A DNA stretch of 9,839 bases, from positions 6,480-16,318 of the forward strand of contig PLFA01000134.1 of assembly GCA_003136615.1 (NCBI GenBank), in the 5' to 3' direction. A model generated the notes under the pieces. The model did no database searches. It worked only from the letters and a program-made list of their open reading frames with translations, and had not been told where the DNA came from. Origin of the DNA: Caulobacteraceae bacterium (GTDB lineage: Bacteria; Pseudomonadota; Alphaproteobacteria; Caulobacterales; Caulobacteraceae). This document shows positions 1 through 5,839 of the stretch, piece by piece. Both the position numbers and the translations under genes were made by a program. Position 1 is the first letter of the stretch, and every line of letters begins with the position of its first letter.

Positions 1-1682
1 ACCAGGTAGGGCATGGGCTCCGGGCGAAGCTTTTCCTCCTCGAAGATCGGCCGCCCCCGCGAATCGAATCCGGTCTGTACGGTGCGAACGAAGTGCTCGC
101 CCTTCTGCAAGGCCTCGTTGGCCCGATCATTGTAGCCTGCCACATTGCGCACGCCGATTTTAGACATGCGACGATAGCGATCTTCCATCTCCCGGACGGT
201 CCATTTCAGGGCCACGATCGCCTTTTTCGGATCGGTCACAACCGGCGCCAGGAGATGCGGGATCCCGTCATAAATCGACAGCTCCAGCATCTTCGGATCG
301 ATCATGATGAACCGACACTTCTCGGGCGGAAGGCGATAGAGGATGGAGAGGATCATGGCGTTGACCCCTACCGATTTCCCCGATCCGGTCGTGCCGGCGA
401 TCAGCAAGTGCGGCATCCGCGACAGGTCGGCGATATAGGGCTCGCCGCCAATGGTCTCGCCTAGCGCCAGGGGAAGGGCCTGGCCCGCCTTTTCATATTC
501 AGGGCTCGCCAGAAGGTCGCGGAGAAACACGGTCTCCCGCCGAGCATTGGGAAGCTCGATGCCAATGGCGTTTCGTCCGGGCACGACGCTCACGCGGCAG
601 GCGGCCACGCTCATCGAGCGCGCGATATCGTCGGAGAGGGCGACCACCCTGGCCGACTTCACCCCCGCGGCCGGCACGAGTTCGTATAGGGTGACAACCG
701 GTCCTGGCCGAATATTGTCGATTTGGCCCCGCACGCCGAACTCGGCGAGGACGCCTTCGAGCTGTCGCGCATTTTGCCGCAGAATGGCCTCATCGAAATC
801 CGTGGCGCGCGCCTTGGGTTTCGCTAACATAGCCAGCTCGGGCAGGCGAAATCCGCCCATGTCGCCGAACGGAAGCGTGGGCTGACTTTCTCGCGCCTCT
901 CGGCTTGAAAGGCGCCCGGGAGCCTTGGGAGCCTTAATCGCCAGGGCAGGCATACCGCCGTCCCCCTCGAGCACCCGCGGCGAATCCGTGAGGTCCGGTT
1001 CGGGCAGGGGAGCGACCGCCCGCGTCGCCGAGGGCCGCTTTTCGGCCCGCGCCGCGGCCGCTGTCGTCTTGGCCGCAGGGTTTGGCGGCCTGAATCGCCA
1101 TCCCGTTCCGCGCATGCCGATCAAGCGCAATGAGACGAGGGCGGCGACCAGGCCGGCAAGGCCCGTCACGCACGCCGCCAGGACTCGCGGCTGGGGCGCG
1201 GGGGTCTGGGCGACCCATTGGGTGATCACATCAAGAAGCCCATCCCCGACAAGCCCACCTATTCCCGCCGCCAGGGGCCAAATGCCCGGCGCGGGAAGCG
1301 CCGCCAGCGCCCCGGCGATAAAGACCGTGCCGAGCAAGCCCGCGCCGACGCGGATGCCCCGTGAACCCCAGGCCGGCGAGGGCGGGGTCCCCAGAAGGCG
1401 GTCGACACCGGCGGCGATCAAAAGGACGGGGAAAACGCAACCTGCGAGGCCGAAGGCCTGCATCGAAAGGTCGGCGACGAGCGCTCCCACCGTACCCATC
1501 AGGTTTCTGGCCACGCCGCCGCCGACAGTATTAAGGCTGGGATCTCCCGCCCGATAGCTCGCCAGAGCGAGGGCCAGAGCCACACCGGCCACAACGAGAG
1601 GCGCGCCGACGAGACGGGTCCAGACGCCTGGCGCCGCCGGGATGCTGCTCTCCGCCAGGCCCCGCGCGAAGGGTCTGCCCAT
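1..1682 (-). CDS. ftsK: DNA translocase FtsK, N-terminal part (3' end cut by window edge)
   Basis: FtsK is a division-septum ATPase that pumps chromosomal DNA and helps resolve sister chromosomes. About 560 codons are present out of roughly 800 usual for the family. The N-terminal ~170 residues hold about four hydrophobic membrane segments. A short Ala/Pro/Lys-rich linker follows (~175-285), then the alpha/beta motor domain. Walker A is GTTGSGKS at residues 430-437 (bases 372-395), followed by the family-typical FIMIDPKMLELSIYDGIPHL stretch. The window ends at MPYL, just where the family's Walker B (VDEFADLM) should begin, so Walker B and the gamma DNA-recognition domain lie outside. I chose ATG 1682 because a GGAGGT ribosome site sits 4 bases before it. 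An in-frame ATG four codons upstream (1694) overlaps that site. The gene follows the FAA-hydrolase gene on the same strand after a 72-base gap. Identification is secure; only the start is slightly uncertain. Confidence 0.96.
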   Translation of the reverse strand, partial: MGRPFARGLAESSIPAAPGVWTRLVGAPLVVAGVALALALASYRAGDPSLNTVGGGVARNLMGTVGALVADLSMQAFGLAGCVFPVLLIAAGVDRLLGTPPSPAWGSRGIRVGAGLLGTVFIAGALAALPAPGIWPLAAGIGGLVGDGLLDVITQWVAQTPAPQPRVLAACVTGLAGLVAALVSLRLIGMRGTGWRFRPPNPAAKTTAAAARAEKRPSATRAVAPLPEPDLTDSPRVLEGDGGMPALAIKAPKAPGRLSSREARESQPTLPFGDMGGFRLPELAMLAKPKARATDFDEAILRQNARQLEGVLAEFGVRGQIDNIRPGPVVTLYELVPAAGVKSARVVALSDDIARSMSVAACRVSVVPGRNAIGIELPNARRETVFLRDLLASPEYEKAGQALPLALGETIGGEPYIADLSRMPHLLIAGTTGSGKSVGVNAMILSILYRLPPEKCRFIMIDPKMLELSIYDGIPHLLAPVVTDPKKAIVALKWTVREMEDRYRRMSKIGVRNVAGYNDRANEALQKGEHFVRTVQTGFDSRGRPIFEEEKLRPEPMPYL

Positions 1683-1719
1683 CAGGACCTCCATCCCGTG
1701 AAACCGGTAAGACTAATAC

Positions 1720-1724
1720 GAGTC
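1720..1724. promoter_or_regulatory. GANTC (CcrM-type methylation) site upstream of ftsK
   Basis: GAGTC lies in the 72-base gap in front of ftsK, about 38 bases before the chosen start. In Caulobacterales GANTC is methylated by CcrM, and its methylation state, read by GcrA, tunes several division genes. The motif is seen directly. A regulatory role for this copy is inference, since GANTC is short and also occurs by chance. I found no convincing housekeeping -35/-10 pair in this gap. Confidence 0.3.
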
Positions 1725-1754
1725 CGGTTGTGCCGGCAAAGTGTTAAGGGCCCG

Positions 1755-2441
1755 CTACCGGCGCTCGCCGATCGTGAAGGCCACGTCGCCGACGCGCTCG
1801 ATCTCACCGCGCACCCGGTCACCAATGCCCAGGGGACCCACCCCCTCGGGCGTCCCCGTGAAGATCAGGTCGCCAGCCGCCAGTCGCCAGAGACTTGACG
1901 CCTCAGCGATGATTTCAGCGACGCCCCAGATCATATCCGCCATCTCACCCTCCTGCTTGAGGGCGTCGTTGACCCAGAGCCGAATGGCGCCTGTGGGGGG
2001 CGGCCCAGACCACCTGCGGATCGGGCTGATCGGCGCGGAGGCGTCGAACCCTTTCGCGGCGTCCCAGGGCTGGCCTTTGGCCTTCGCCGCTGTCTGGAGG
2101 TCACGTCGGGTGAGATCGACGCCAGTGGCGTAGCCGAATACCAGGGACAGGGCCTGATCGGCCGATACGGCTTCACCGCCTGCCCCAAGGGCTATGACCA
2201 GCTCGACCTCGTGGTGGAGCTCCTCGGTGCGTGAGGGAAAGGGAACCTTCATGCCGGATACCACGGCGTCAGCGGGTTTGCTGAAGAAGAAGGGCGGCTC
2301 GCGGTCGTCCCCGCCCATTTCGCGCCTGTGCGCGGCGTAGTTGCGCCCCACGCACAGAATGCGCCTCACGGGGAACGCCGCAGCGTCGCCCAAAACGGGA
2401 AGTGTTGGCGTCGCGGGCGCCGGGAACACAAATGGCGGCAT
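1755..2441 (-). CDS. Fumarylacetoacetate hydrolase (FAA) family protein, fumarylpyruvate-hydrolase-like
   Basis: A 228-residue single-domain FAH-superfamily enzyme; such proteins hydrolyse or isomerise acylpyruvates in aromatic-acid breakdown (for example fumarylpyruvate to fumarate and pyruvate in the gentisate route) or act as oxaloacetate decarboxylases. The N-terminal VRRILCVGRNYAAH motif (25-38), PPFFFSKPADAV (49-60), metal ligands E78 and E80 in HHEVELVIAL, D109 in FGYATGVDL, KGFD (130-133) and FTGTPEGVGPL (194-204) are all present, so the active site looks intact. I chose ATG 2441 because GAAGG precedes it by 7 bases and the protein then begins at the usual family position; an in-frame start at 2474 would add 11 unconserved residues. 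It lies 62 bases downstream of the HWE kinase gene on the same strand, with ftsK next. No aromatic-degradation neighbours are present, so the exact substrate cannot be named. Confidence 0.9.
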   Translation of the reverse strand: MPPFVFPAPATPTLPVLGDAAAFPVRRILCVGRNYAAHRREMGGDDREPPFFFSKPADAVVSGMKVPFPSRTEELHHEVELVIALGAGGEAVSADQALSLVFGYATGVDLTRRDLQTAAKAKGQPWDAAKGFDASAPISPIRRWSGPPPTGAIRLWVNDALKQEGEMADMIWGVAEIIAEASSLWRLAAGDLIFTGTPEGVGPLGIGDRVRGEIERVGDVAFTIGERR

Positions 2442-2503
2442 GGGCAAGCCTTCGCTGATGACTTTACTGGGCAAAGCGCCGCACCCCCTCGCTCACTGGG
2501 ACC

Positions 2504-3634
2504 TCAAGCGTTCAGGGCCATCCTGAGGGCGGCGGCGATCTGGCGTATATTGTAGGGCTTAAGGATAACCGGCGCATCAAAGCCCGCTGTGTCCGCCCCC
2601 ATATCGCGATATCCCGTCGCGAAGATGAACGGCGTGCCGCGTTGCGCCAGGCTGTGGGCTATGGGTTTGGCCGATTGTCCATTCAGGTTGGCGTCCAAAA
2701 CCGCCACATCGAAGTCCAGGCTGGCCAAACGCCACGCCTCGTCCAGGTCGCTGGCGACCCCCACGACCTGCGCCCCCGCCTCGGTCAATCCCGCCTCCAG
2801 TTCCAGTGCGAGCAACATCGCATCCTCAACAATCAGCACTTTGACGCCGCTGAGGTCAGTCAAGCTCTCGGACCCAGAGGAGGCCCCGTTCGGGCGCGGG
2901 GCGGATTCAGCGCGAGGCCTTAGGGCCCCCCTCGCATCGGCCAAAGCGGTCTCGCCCGCCGTGAGGCGGACCCGCACCCCCTCGTTGCTAAGCTCAAGGA
3001 AACTGGTTCCCCCAAGTTCCCGTCCGGTCACGCGCTCGATAAGAGTGCGCCCGAAACCATATCCCGCGTTTTGGTTCGCCGGGCCGCCCCCGGTCTCCAC
3101 CCATTCCAGCTCGAAGCCGCCCTGCGGCGTCCCGTGCCACAGCACCTCCACGCGCCCCGCCGCGGAGGCGAGGGCGCCAAACTTGATCGCATTGGCGCCG
3201 AGTTCGTGCAGCGCCAGGGTCAAGGCGTTTGTGGCGCGGGCGTTCAGCAGAATGTCGGGTCCGCGCCAGGTCACCCGTCCCCCGGCCAGGCCGCCAAGAA
3301 CCGCCGTGGCGATGTCGCCGATATCAGCGCCTCGCCAACGGGTCGCGGCGAGCAATGTGTAGGCCGACGCCATGGCGTCGATTCGACCCATGAAACTGGC
3401 CAAGAATTCATCCATCGAAGACGCGTGCCGGGCAGATTGCGCTGCGAGGGATTGAACGGACGCCAGAAGGTTCTTGACCCTATGGTCCATCTCGAGGCCC
3501 AAGGCGTCGTCCTCGATCTCCTTCGTGCTTCTGCCGGCAAGGCCATGCGTCGCCCGCGCGGCGTCCAAGGCGTCATGCTTGGCGCCCGGGGAGCGGGATT
3601 CCTGGGGGAGTCCAATAATCGGGCGATGAACCAT
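2504..3634 (-). CDS. Soluble HWE-family histidine kinase with C-terminal FATGUY-type receiver (hybrid)
   Basis: A 376-residue hybrid sensor kinase. The phosphoacceptor motif is DHRVKNLLASVQSLA with H51. The ATPase domain has the N-box HELGANAIKFG (143-153), the WVE of the HWE signature (W178, E180) and a glycine-rich GYGFGRTLIERVTGRELGG lid region (191-209). After a linker (~225-262) comes a receiver domain with acidic pocket E270/D271, phosphoacceptor D314 in VLDANLNG, the FATGY motif (338-342) and K359. No PAS, GAF or membrane segment precedes the kinase core, and only about 45 poorly conserved residues lie before H51, so it probably receives its input from a partner. The start is uncertain: ATG 3634 has GGAGG only one base away, while an in-frame TTG at 3670 has no ribosome site. 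HWE kinases and FATGUY receivers commonly act on or modulate PhyR, which fits the location, but direct action on this PhyR is inference. Confidence 0.9.
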   Translation of the reverse strand: MVHRPIIGLPQESRSPGAKHDALDAARATHGLAGRSTKEIEDDALGLEMDHRVKNLLASVQSLAAQSARHASSMDEFLASFMGRIDAMASAYTLLAATRWRGADIGDIATAVLGGLAGGRVTWRGPDILLNARATNALTLALHELGANAIKFGALASAAGRVEVLWHGTPQGGFELEWVETGGGPANQNAGYGFGRTLIERVTGRELGGTSFLELSNEGVRVRLTAGETALADARGALRPRAESAPRPNGASSGSESLTDLSGVKVLIVEDAMLLALELEAGLTEAGAQVVGVASDLDEAWRLASLDFDVAVLDANLNGQSAKPIAHSLAQRGTPFIFATGYRDMGADTAGFDAPVILKPYNIRQIAAALRMALNA

Positions 3635-3718
3635 GCCTCCACAACCTAACGCGCCAACCGGCGAAGCCAAGGCTAGAGCCCAAAAGTGTCACACATTGAG
3701 GCTTGGACGCCGCTCACA

Positions 3719-3744
3719 GGAACCCAAGGCTTTCCAGCCGCGTT
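3719..3744 (+). promoter_or_regulatory. EcfG (general stress response) promoter for the DUF883-like gene pair
   Basis: GGAAC at 3719-3723 and CGTT at 3741-3744 are separated by 17 bases, matching the known EcfG consensus exactly. The expected transcription start is near 3751-3755, about 65 bases before the ATG at 3819. The site lies in the 184-base gap between the HWE kinase (minus strand) and this gene and points at the latter. The sequence match is direct; regulation by the EcfG encoded at 5836 is inference. Confidence 0.85.
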
Positions 3745-3818
3745 GGATGCCCCATATTAGCCCGCAGAGCACATCCGCGCTCAGGCGGGCATGCGCCCTT
3801 CACATCGGAGACCCTTCC

Positions 3819-4181
3819 ATGGCGACAGACACACTCGAACTTGCGACCGAACAGGCGGATGCCGCCGGAAAATCCGCGACGGATGCGGTGGACCATGGCC
3901 GGCTGGCCTTGAACGAGGCGATCGTGGCGGCGGAGAAGGTTTTCGTCGAGGGCGCCAAGCGCGCGGACAAGCTGTTCCGTGAAAGCGAGCGTACTCTGAA
4001 GGAGAACGTTGAGCGCCTTCGCGAACAGGCCAAGGTTTATGGCGAGACCGCGGGCCAATCTGTCGATGACGCGCAACGTTATGTCGTCGAACGCGTCACG
4101 GAACGCCCTGTGACGGCGACCTTCGTGGCTCTGGGGATCGGTCTCCTGCTCGGCCTGTTCCTGTCCGGCCGAAATAAGTGA
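3819..4181 (+). CDS. DUF883/YqjD-like membrane-anchored stress protein
   Basis: A 120-residue protein: a long, charged, alanine- and glutamate-rich helical region (~8-90) probably forms an amphipathic or coiled-coil rod. It is followed by a single C-terminal membrane helix (~98-116) introduced by ERPVTATFVALGIG and closed by a short basic tail (GRNK). This tail-anchor layout, with a proline just before a glycine-rich helix, resembles the DUF883 family (ElaB/YqjD of E. coli), which are inner-membrane, ribosome-associated, stationary-phase proteins. ATG 3819 is preceded by GGAG 8 bases upstream, and upstream in-frame codons would run through the EcfG promoter. Its stop overlaps the GTG start of the next gene by 4 nt (GTGA), so the two are probably co-translated. 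The promoter at 3719 predicts stress induction. Family membership is by architecture rather than a confirmed match, so the function remains open. Confidence 0.82.
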   Translation: MATDTLELATEQADAAGKSATDAVDHGRLALNEAIVAAEKVFVEGAKRADKLFRESERTLKENVERLREQAKVYGETAGQSVDDAQRYVVERVTERPVTATFVALGIGLLLGLFLSGRNK

Positions 4182-4576
4182 TCCCGCGCCGGCTTTTGCT
4201 GGCGTGCATCCTCGCCTCCGCATTTGGCGCCGCCGTGACCGTTTCGGTGGTCTCAGGGTTTTTGGCTGCTCTAGCGGCGCTTGAACCCTGGGCCGGCCTT
4301 CCCGGCGCGGTGGCGCTGATCGCATTGGCGCTGGCCGCGTGTCTTGCGCTGCCGGCCGCCCTTATCGCCCCGCGCCGTTCCCGTAAGCGTCAAATAAGCG
4401 ACGCGGCCTCCGGGCCGGAGTTCCTCGCTCGGCTCTGGATGAGGATAAAGGAACGGCCGCTCCTGACATCCGGCCTTGGAGGCCTCGCCATTCTTCTGGT
4501 GCTCTTCAACCCTCGATATCTAGGGGCCATCCTCCGCGCCTATCTCCATGAGCAGACAGCCCGCCGCCGACCGTAA
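4178..4576 (+). CDS. Small three-helix membrane protein of unknown family, coupled to the DUF883-like gene
   Basis: A 132-residue protein I do not recognise by name. Three hydrophobic segments are visible (~5-33, 41-64, 93-112), with a basic loop (APRRSRKR, 64-71) after the second. A second region, MRIKERPLLTSGLGG (88-102), leads into the third; its ERP-x-small/Gly start echoes the ERPVTATFVALG of the upstream protein's anchor. It starts at GTG 4178, overlapping the upstream stop by 4 nt, so it depends on that gene's promoter (EcfG site at 3719). E. coli pairs yqjD with a small membrane protein, YqjE, in the same order; the layout here is analogous, but I see no clear sequence identity. The stop ends 2 bases before the stop of phyR on the other strand, leaving no room for a separate terminator. 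Confidence 0.75.
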   Translation: MIPRRLLLACILASAFGAAVTVSVVSGFLAALAALEPWAGLPGAVALIALALAACLALPAALIAPRRSRKRQISDAASGPEFLARLWMRIKERPLLTSGLGGLAILLVLFNPRYLGAILRAYLHEQTARRRP

Positions 4577-4578
4577 GG

Positions 4579-5376
4579 CTAGGCCGCGCGTTCCTGACCC
4601 CGAGGGTGGAAAAACAGGGCCTGACCCATGGCCGCCTTCACGGTTTCGGGCTGGAATGGCTTGGTGATGAGGAATGTCGGCTCCGGCCGCTCGCCAGTCA
4701 GAAGGCGTTCTGGAAAAGCCGTGATAAAGATCACAGGAACGTCGGATTGGGCCAGGATGTCCTTCACCGCATCAATGCCGGAGGATCCATCCGCCAGTTG
4801 AATGTCCGCCAAGACGAGGCCCGGGGTCTCCCGCGCCACGGCCGCGCGCGCCTCTGACCGAGTCGCCGCGACGGCGGTGACCCGATGCCCCAACTCTCGC
4901 ACGAGCGCTTCAATGTCGGCCGCGATCACGGGTTCGTCTTCAATGATCAGCACACTTGTTGCGAGCTCGGCGTCGATCTCCCGCTGCGCTTCGGAGATGA
5001 GTCGCTCGACCTCGCTGAAATCGGTGGCGAGGATTTCGGCGGCTTCGCTGGGTGAGAAGCCTTCCACGGCGGTGAGCAGAAACGCCTGGCGCGACCGGGG
5101 AGCTATCCGCATGAGGCGGAGGCGGGGCGTGGATGGCCCTGTCGCATCGCCATCGGGAGTCTCCAACTGGGCGCCCGTCACATGCCAGATGGCGTGAAAT
5201 ACCCGGTAGAGCGCGACGCGTGGCGAAAAAGCTGCCTCAAGTTTGCGGTCCCCGGAAGCCAGGGCTTCCAGGGCGACTCGCACATAGTGATCGCCGGTGG
5301 TCTGATCGCCTGTCAGAGCCCGCGCGTAACGGCGGACAAAGGGCAGATGCGGCGCCAGTGTCGAAAGAAGACTCAT
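4579..5376 (-). CDS. phyR: PhyR, response regulator and anti-anti-sigma factor of the general stress response
   Basis: PhyR carries an N-terminal sigma-like decoy domain and a C-terminal receiver. When phosphorylated, the decoy binds NepR and frees EcfG. This 265-residue protein has family-typical length. Residues ~4-60 match a sigma2-like region and ~88-136 a sigma4-like region (RSRQAFLLTAVEGFSPSEAAEIL). The receiver starts at ~140 with the SVLIIEDEPVIAADIEALV strand; it has acidic pocket E146/D147, phosphoacceptor D191 (LVLADIQLADG), FITAFPERLLTG (217-228) and the conserved K239. I chose ATG 5376 because GGAGG stands 5 bases before it and the product then begins at MSLLSTLAPHLPF as in the family; a longer frame to 5466 would reach the predicted transcription start. 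An exact EcfG promoter (5475-5499) drives it, giving positive autoregulation. It is divergent from nepR-ecfG-phyK and convergent with the membrane-protein gene. Confidence 0.97.
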   Translation of the reverse strand: MSLLSTLAPHLPFVRRYARALTGDQTTGDHYVRVALEALASGDRKLEAAFSPRVALYRVFHAIWHVTGAQLETPDGDATGPSTPRLRLMRIAPRSRQAFLLTAVEGFSPSEAAEILATDFSEVERLISEAQREIDAELATSVLIIEDEPVIAADIEALVRELGHRVTAVAATRSEARAAVARETPGLVLADIQLADGSSGIDAVKDILAQSDVPVIFITAFPERLLTGERPEPTFLITKPFQPETVKAAMGQALFFHPRGQERAA

Positions 5377-5437
5377 TACCCCTCCGCGGCCAAATGGAAA
5401 CCGACCCCGACCGCATCCCGAGGGGCGTCGGATATCG

Positions 5438-5453
5438 CGCCTTTGTAAAGGCG
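5438..5453. repeat. Inverted repeat in the phyR leader
   Basis: CGCCTTT, then GT, then AAAGGCG: 7-base arms around a 2-base centre. Given the EcfG promoter at 5475-5499 on the minus strand, this lies about 15-30 bases into the predicted phyR transcript. As RNA it would form a 6-bp stem with a 4-base loop; as DNA it could be an operator. It has no U-tract, so it is not an obvious terminator. The repeat is seen directly; a role is not established. Confidence 0.4.
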
Positions 5454-5474
5454 TGCATTCCTTCAACGTGCCAA

Positions 5475-5499
5475 AACGTTCGAGTTAGTTTGGGGTTCC
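5475..5499 (-). promoter_or_regulatory. EcfG promoter for phyR
   Basis: On the minus strand GGAAC (5499-5495) and CGTT (5478-5475) are separated by 16 bases, an exact match to the EcfG consensus. Transcription would begin near 5466-5470, giving a leader of about 90-95 bases before phyR ATG 5376. It sits back-to-back with the nepR promoter: the two -35 elements are only 30 bases apart and point away from each other. Confidence 0.88.
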
Positions 5500-5529
5500 C
5501 TTTCAGGCGCTAGTTCTCGAAGCGCCCGT

Positions 5530-5554
5530 GGAACTTCACATAGGCTGGGACGTT
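5530..5554 (+). promoter_or_regulatory. EcfG promoter for nepR-ecfG-phyK
   Basis: GGAAC (5530-5534) and CGTT (5551-5554) are separated by 16 bases, an exact EcfG consensus. The predicted start is near 5560-5564, about 68 bases before nepR ATG 5630. Self-control of nepR-ecfG is well known in this system. No separate housekeeping promoter was recognised in the 253-base gap, though basal transcription would be expected. Confidence 0.88.
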
Positions 5555-5577
5555 CGACAGCGGCGAAATGGGGGGCC

Positions 5578-5646
5578 ATGCTGACTCGCGGAAAGCTAAA
5601 TGGTCCACAGCTATTGCGATTGGGGGACAATGACGAAAGCTCGTAA
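5578..5646 (+). CDS. Possible 22-codon leader ORF overlapping the nepR start
   Basis: An ATG at 5578, preceded by a G-rich run (GGGGGG) 2 bases away, opens a frame of 22 codons ending in TAA at 5644-5646. It lies inside the predicted nepR leader and overlaps the first 17 bases of nepR in another frame. The product would begin MLTRGKLNGPQ. I recognise no family. It could be a translated leader that affects nepR initiation, or simply a chance frame in GC-rich DNA. Confidence 0.2.
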   Translation: MLTRGKLNGPQLLRLGDNDESS

Positions 5647-5839
5647 AGGTTCACCTGAGGTTGAAGAAGCGCGGCTTCGCCAGCAAGCCATTGGCGCACG
5701 CCTCCGGCGTTTGTTTGACGACGTCGTCAGCGAGCCCGTACCTGAAGATTTCCTGGATATCCTCCGTCGCGCGGAACCGGGCGAGGACGCCGTCAAGAGC
5801 GCCGCACCCACGGCCGGGTCCGAGCCAGAACCGTCATGA
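5630..5839 (+). CDS. nepR: NepR, anti-sigma factor for EcfG
   Basis: NepR holds EcfG inactive in unstressed cells and is titrated by phosphorylated PhyR. This copy has 69 residues, within the family range. The conserved core is IGARLRRLFDDVVSEPVPED (21-40) followed by FLDILRRAE (41-49). The two helices that clasp sigma2 and sigma4 fall at roughly 16-33 and 39-49, joined by the EPVP turn. The termini are acidic or proline-rich and probably disordered, as usual. I chose ATG 5630 because a G-rich ribosome site (TGGGGGA) precedes it closely and the product begins MTKA; an in-frame ATG at 5600 would add ten residues without a better site. Its TGA overlaps the ecfG ATG (ATGA), so anti-sigma and sigma are probably made in a coupled ratio. 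Confidence 0.95.
   Translation: MTKARKGSPEVEEARLRQQAIGARLRRLFDDVVSEPVPEDFLDILRRAEPGEDAVKSAAPTAGSEPEPS

Noticed and set aside
925..1557. Long plus-strand open frame of about 210 codons
   Set aside because: It is antisense to the membrane and linker part of ftsK; composition is Arg/Pro/Ala-rich without motifs, typical of a GC-rich shadow frame.
1719..1736. Small inverted repeats between the FAA-hydrolase gene and ftsK as a terminator
   Set aside because: CCGG-type stems are only 4 bp and no T-run follows; cannot be called a terminator.
2589..3649. Long plus-strand open frames opposite the HWE kinase
   Set aside because: The minus strand encodes intact kinase and receiver motifs; the plus frames are Ser/Arg/Pro-rich and have no recognisable domains.
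3635..3670. TTG start adding 12 residues to the HWE kinase
   Set aside because: No ribosome site precedes the TTG; the ATG at 3634 is preferred, although its GGAGG is unusually close, so the start remains uncertain.
3686..3694. Short palindrome GTGTCACAC upstream of the EcfG promoter at 3719
   Set aside because: Nine bases, found once, and no match to a regulator box I can name; too short to claim an operator.
4736..4757. GGAAC inside phyR as another EcfG site
   Set aside because: No CGTT occurs 16-17 bases downstream, and it lies inside coding sequence.
5377..5466. N-terminal extension of phyR by 30 codons
   Set aside because: The longer frame would begin at the predicted transcription start and encode an unconserved basic stretch; ATG 5376 has a good GGAGG site and the normal family start.
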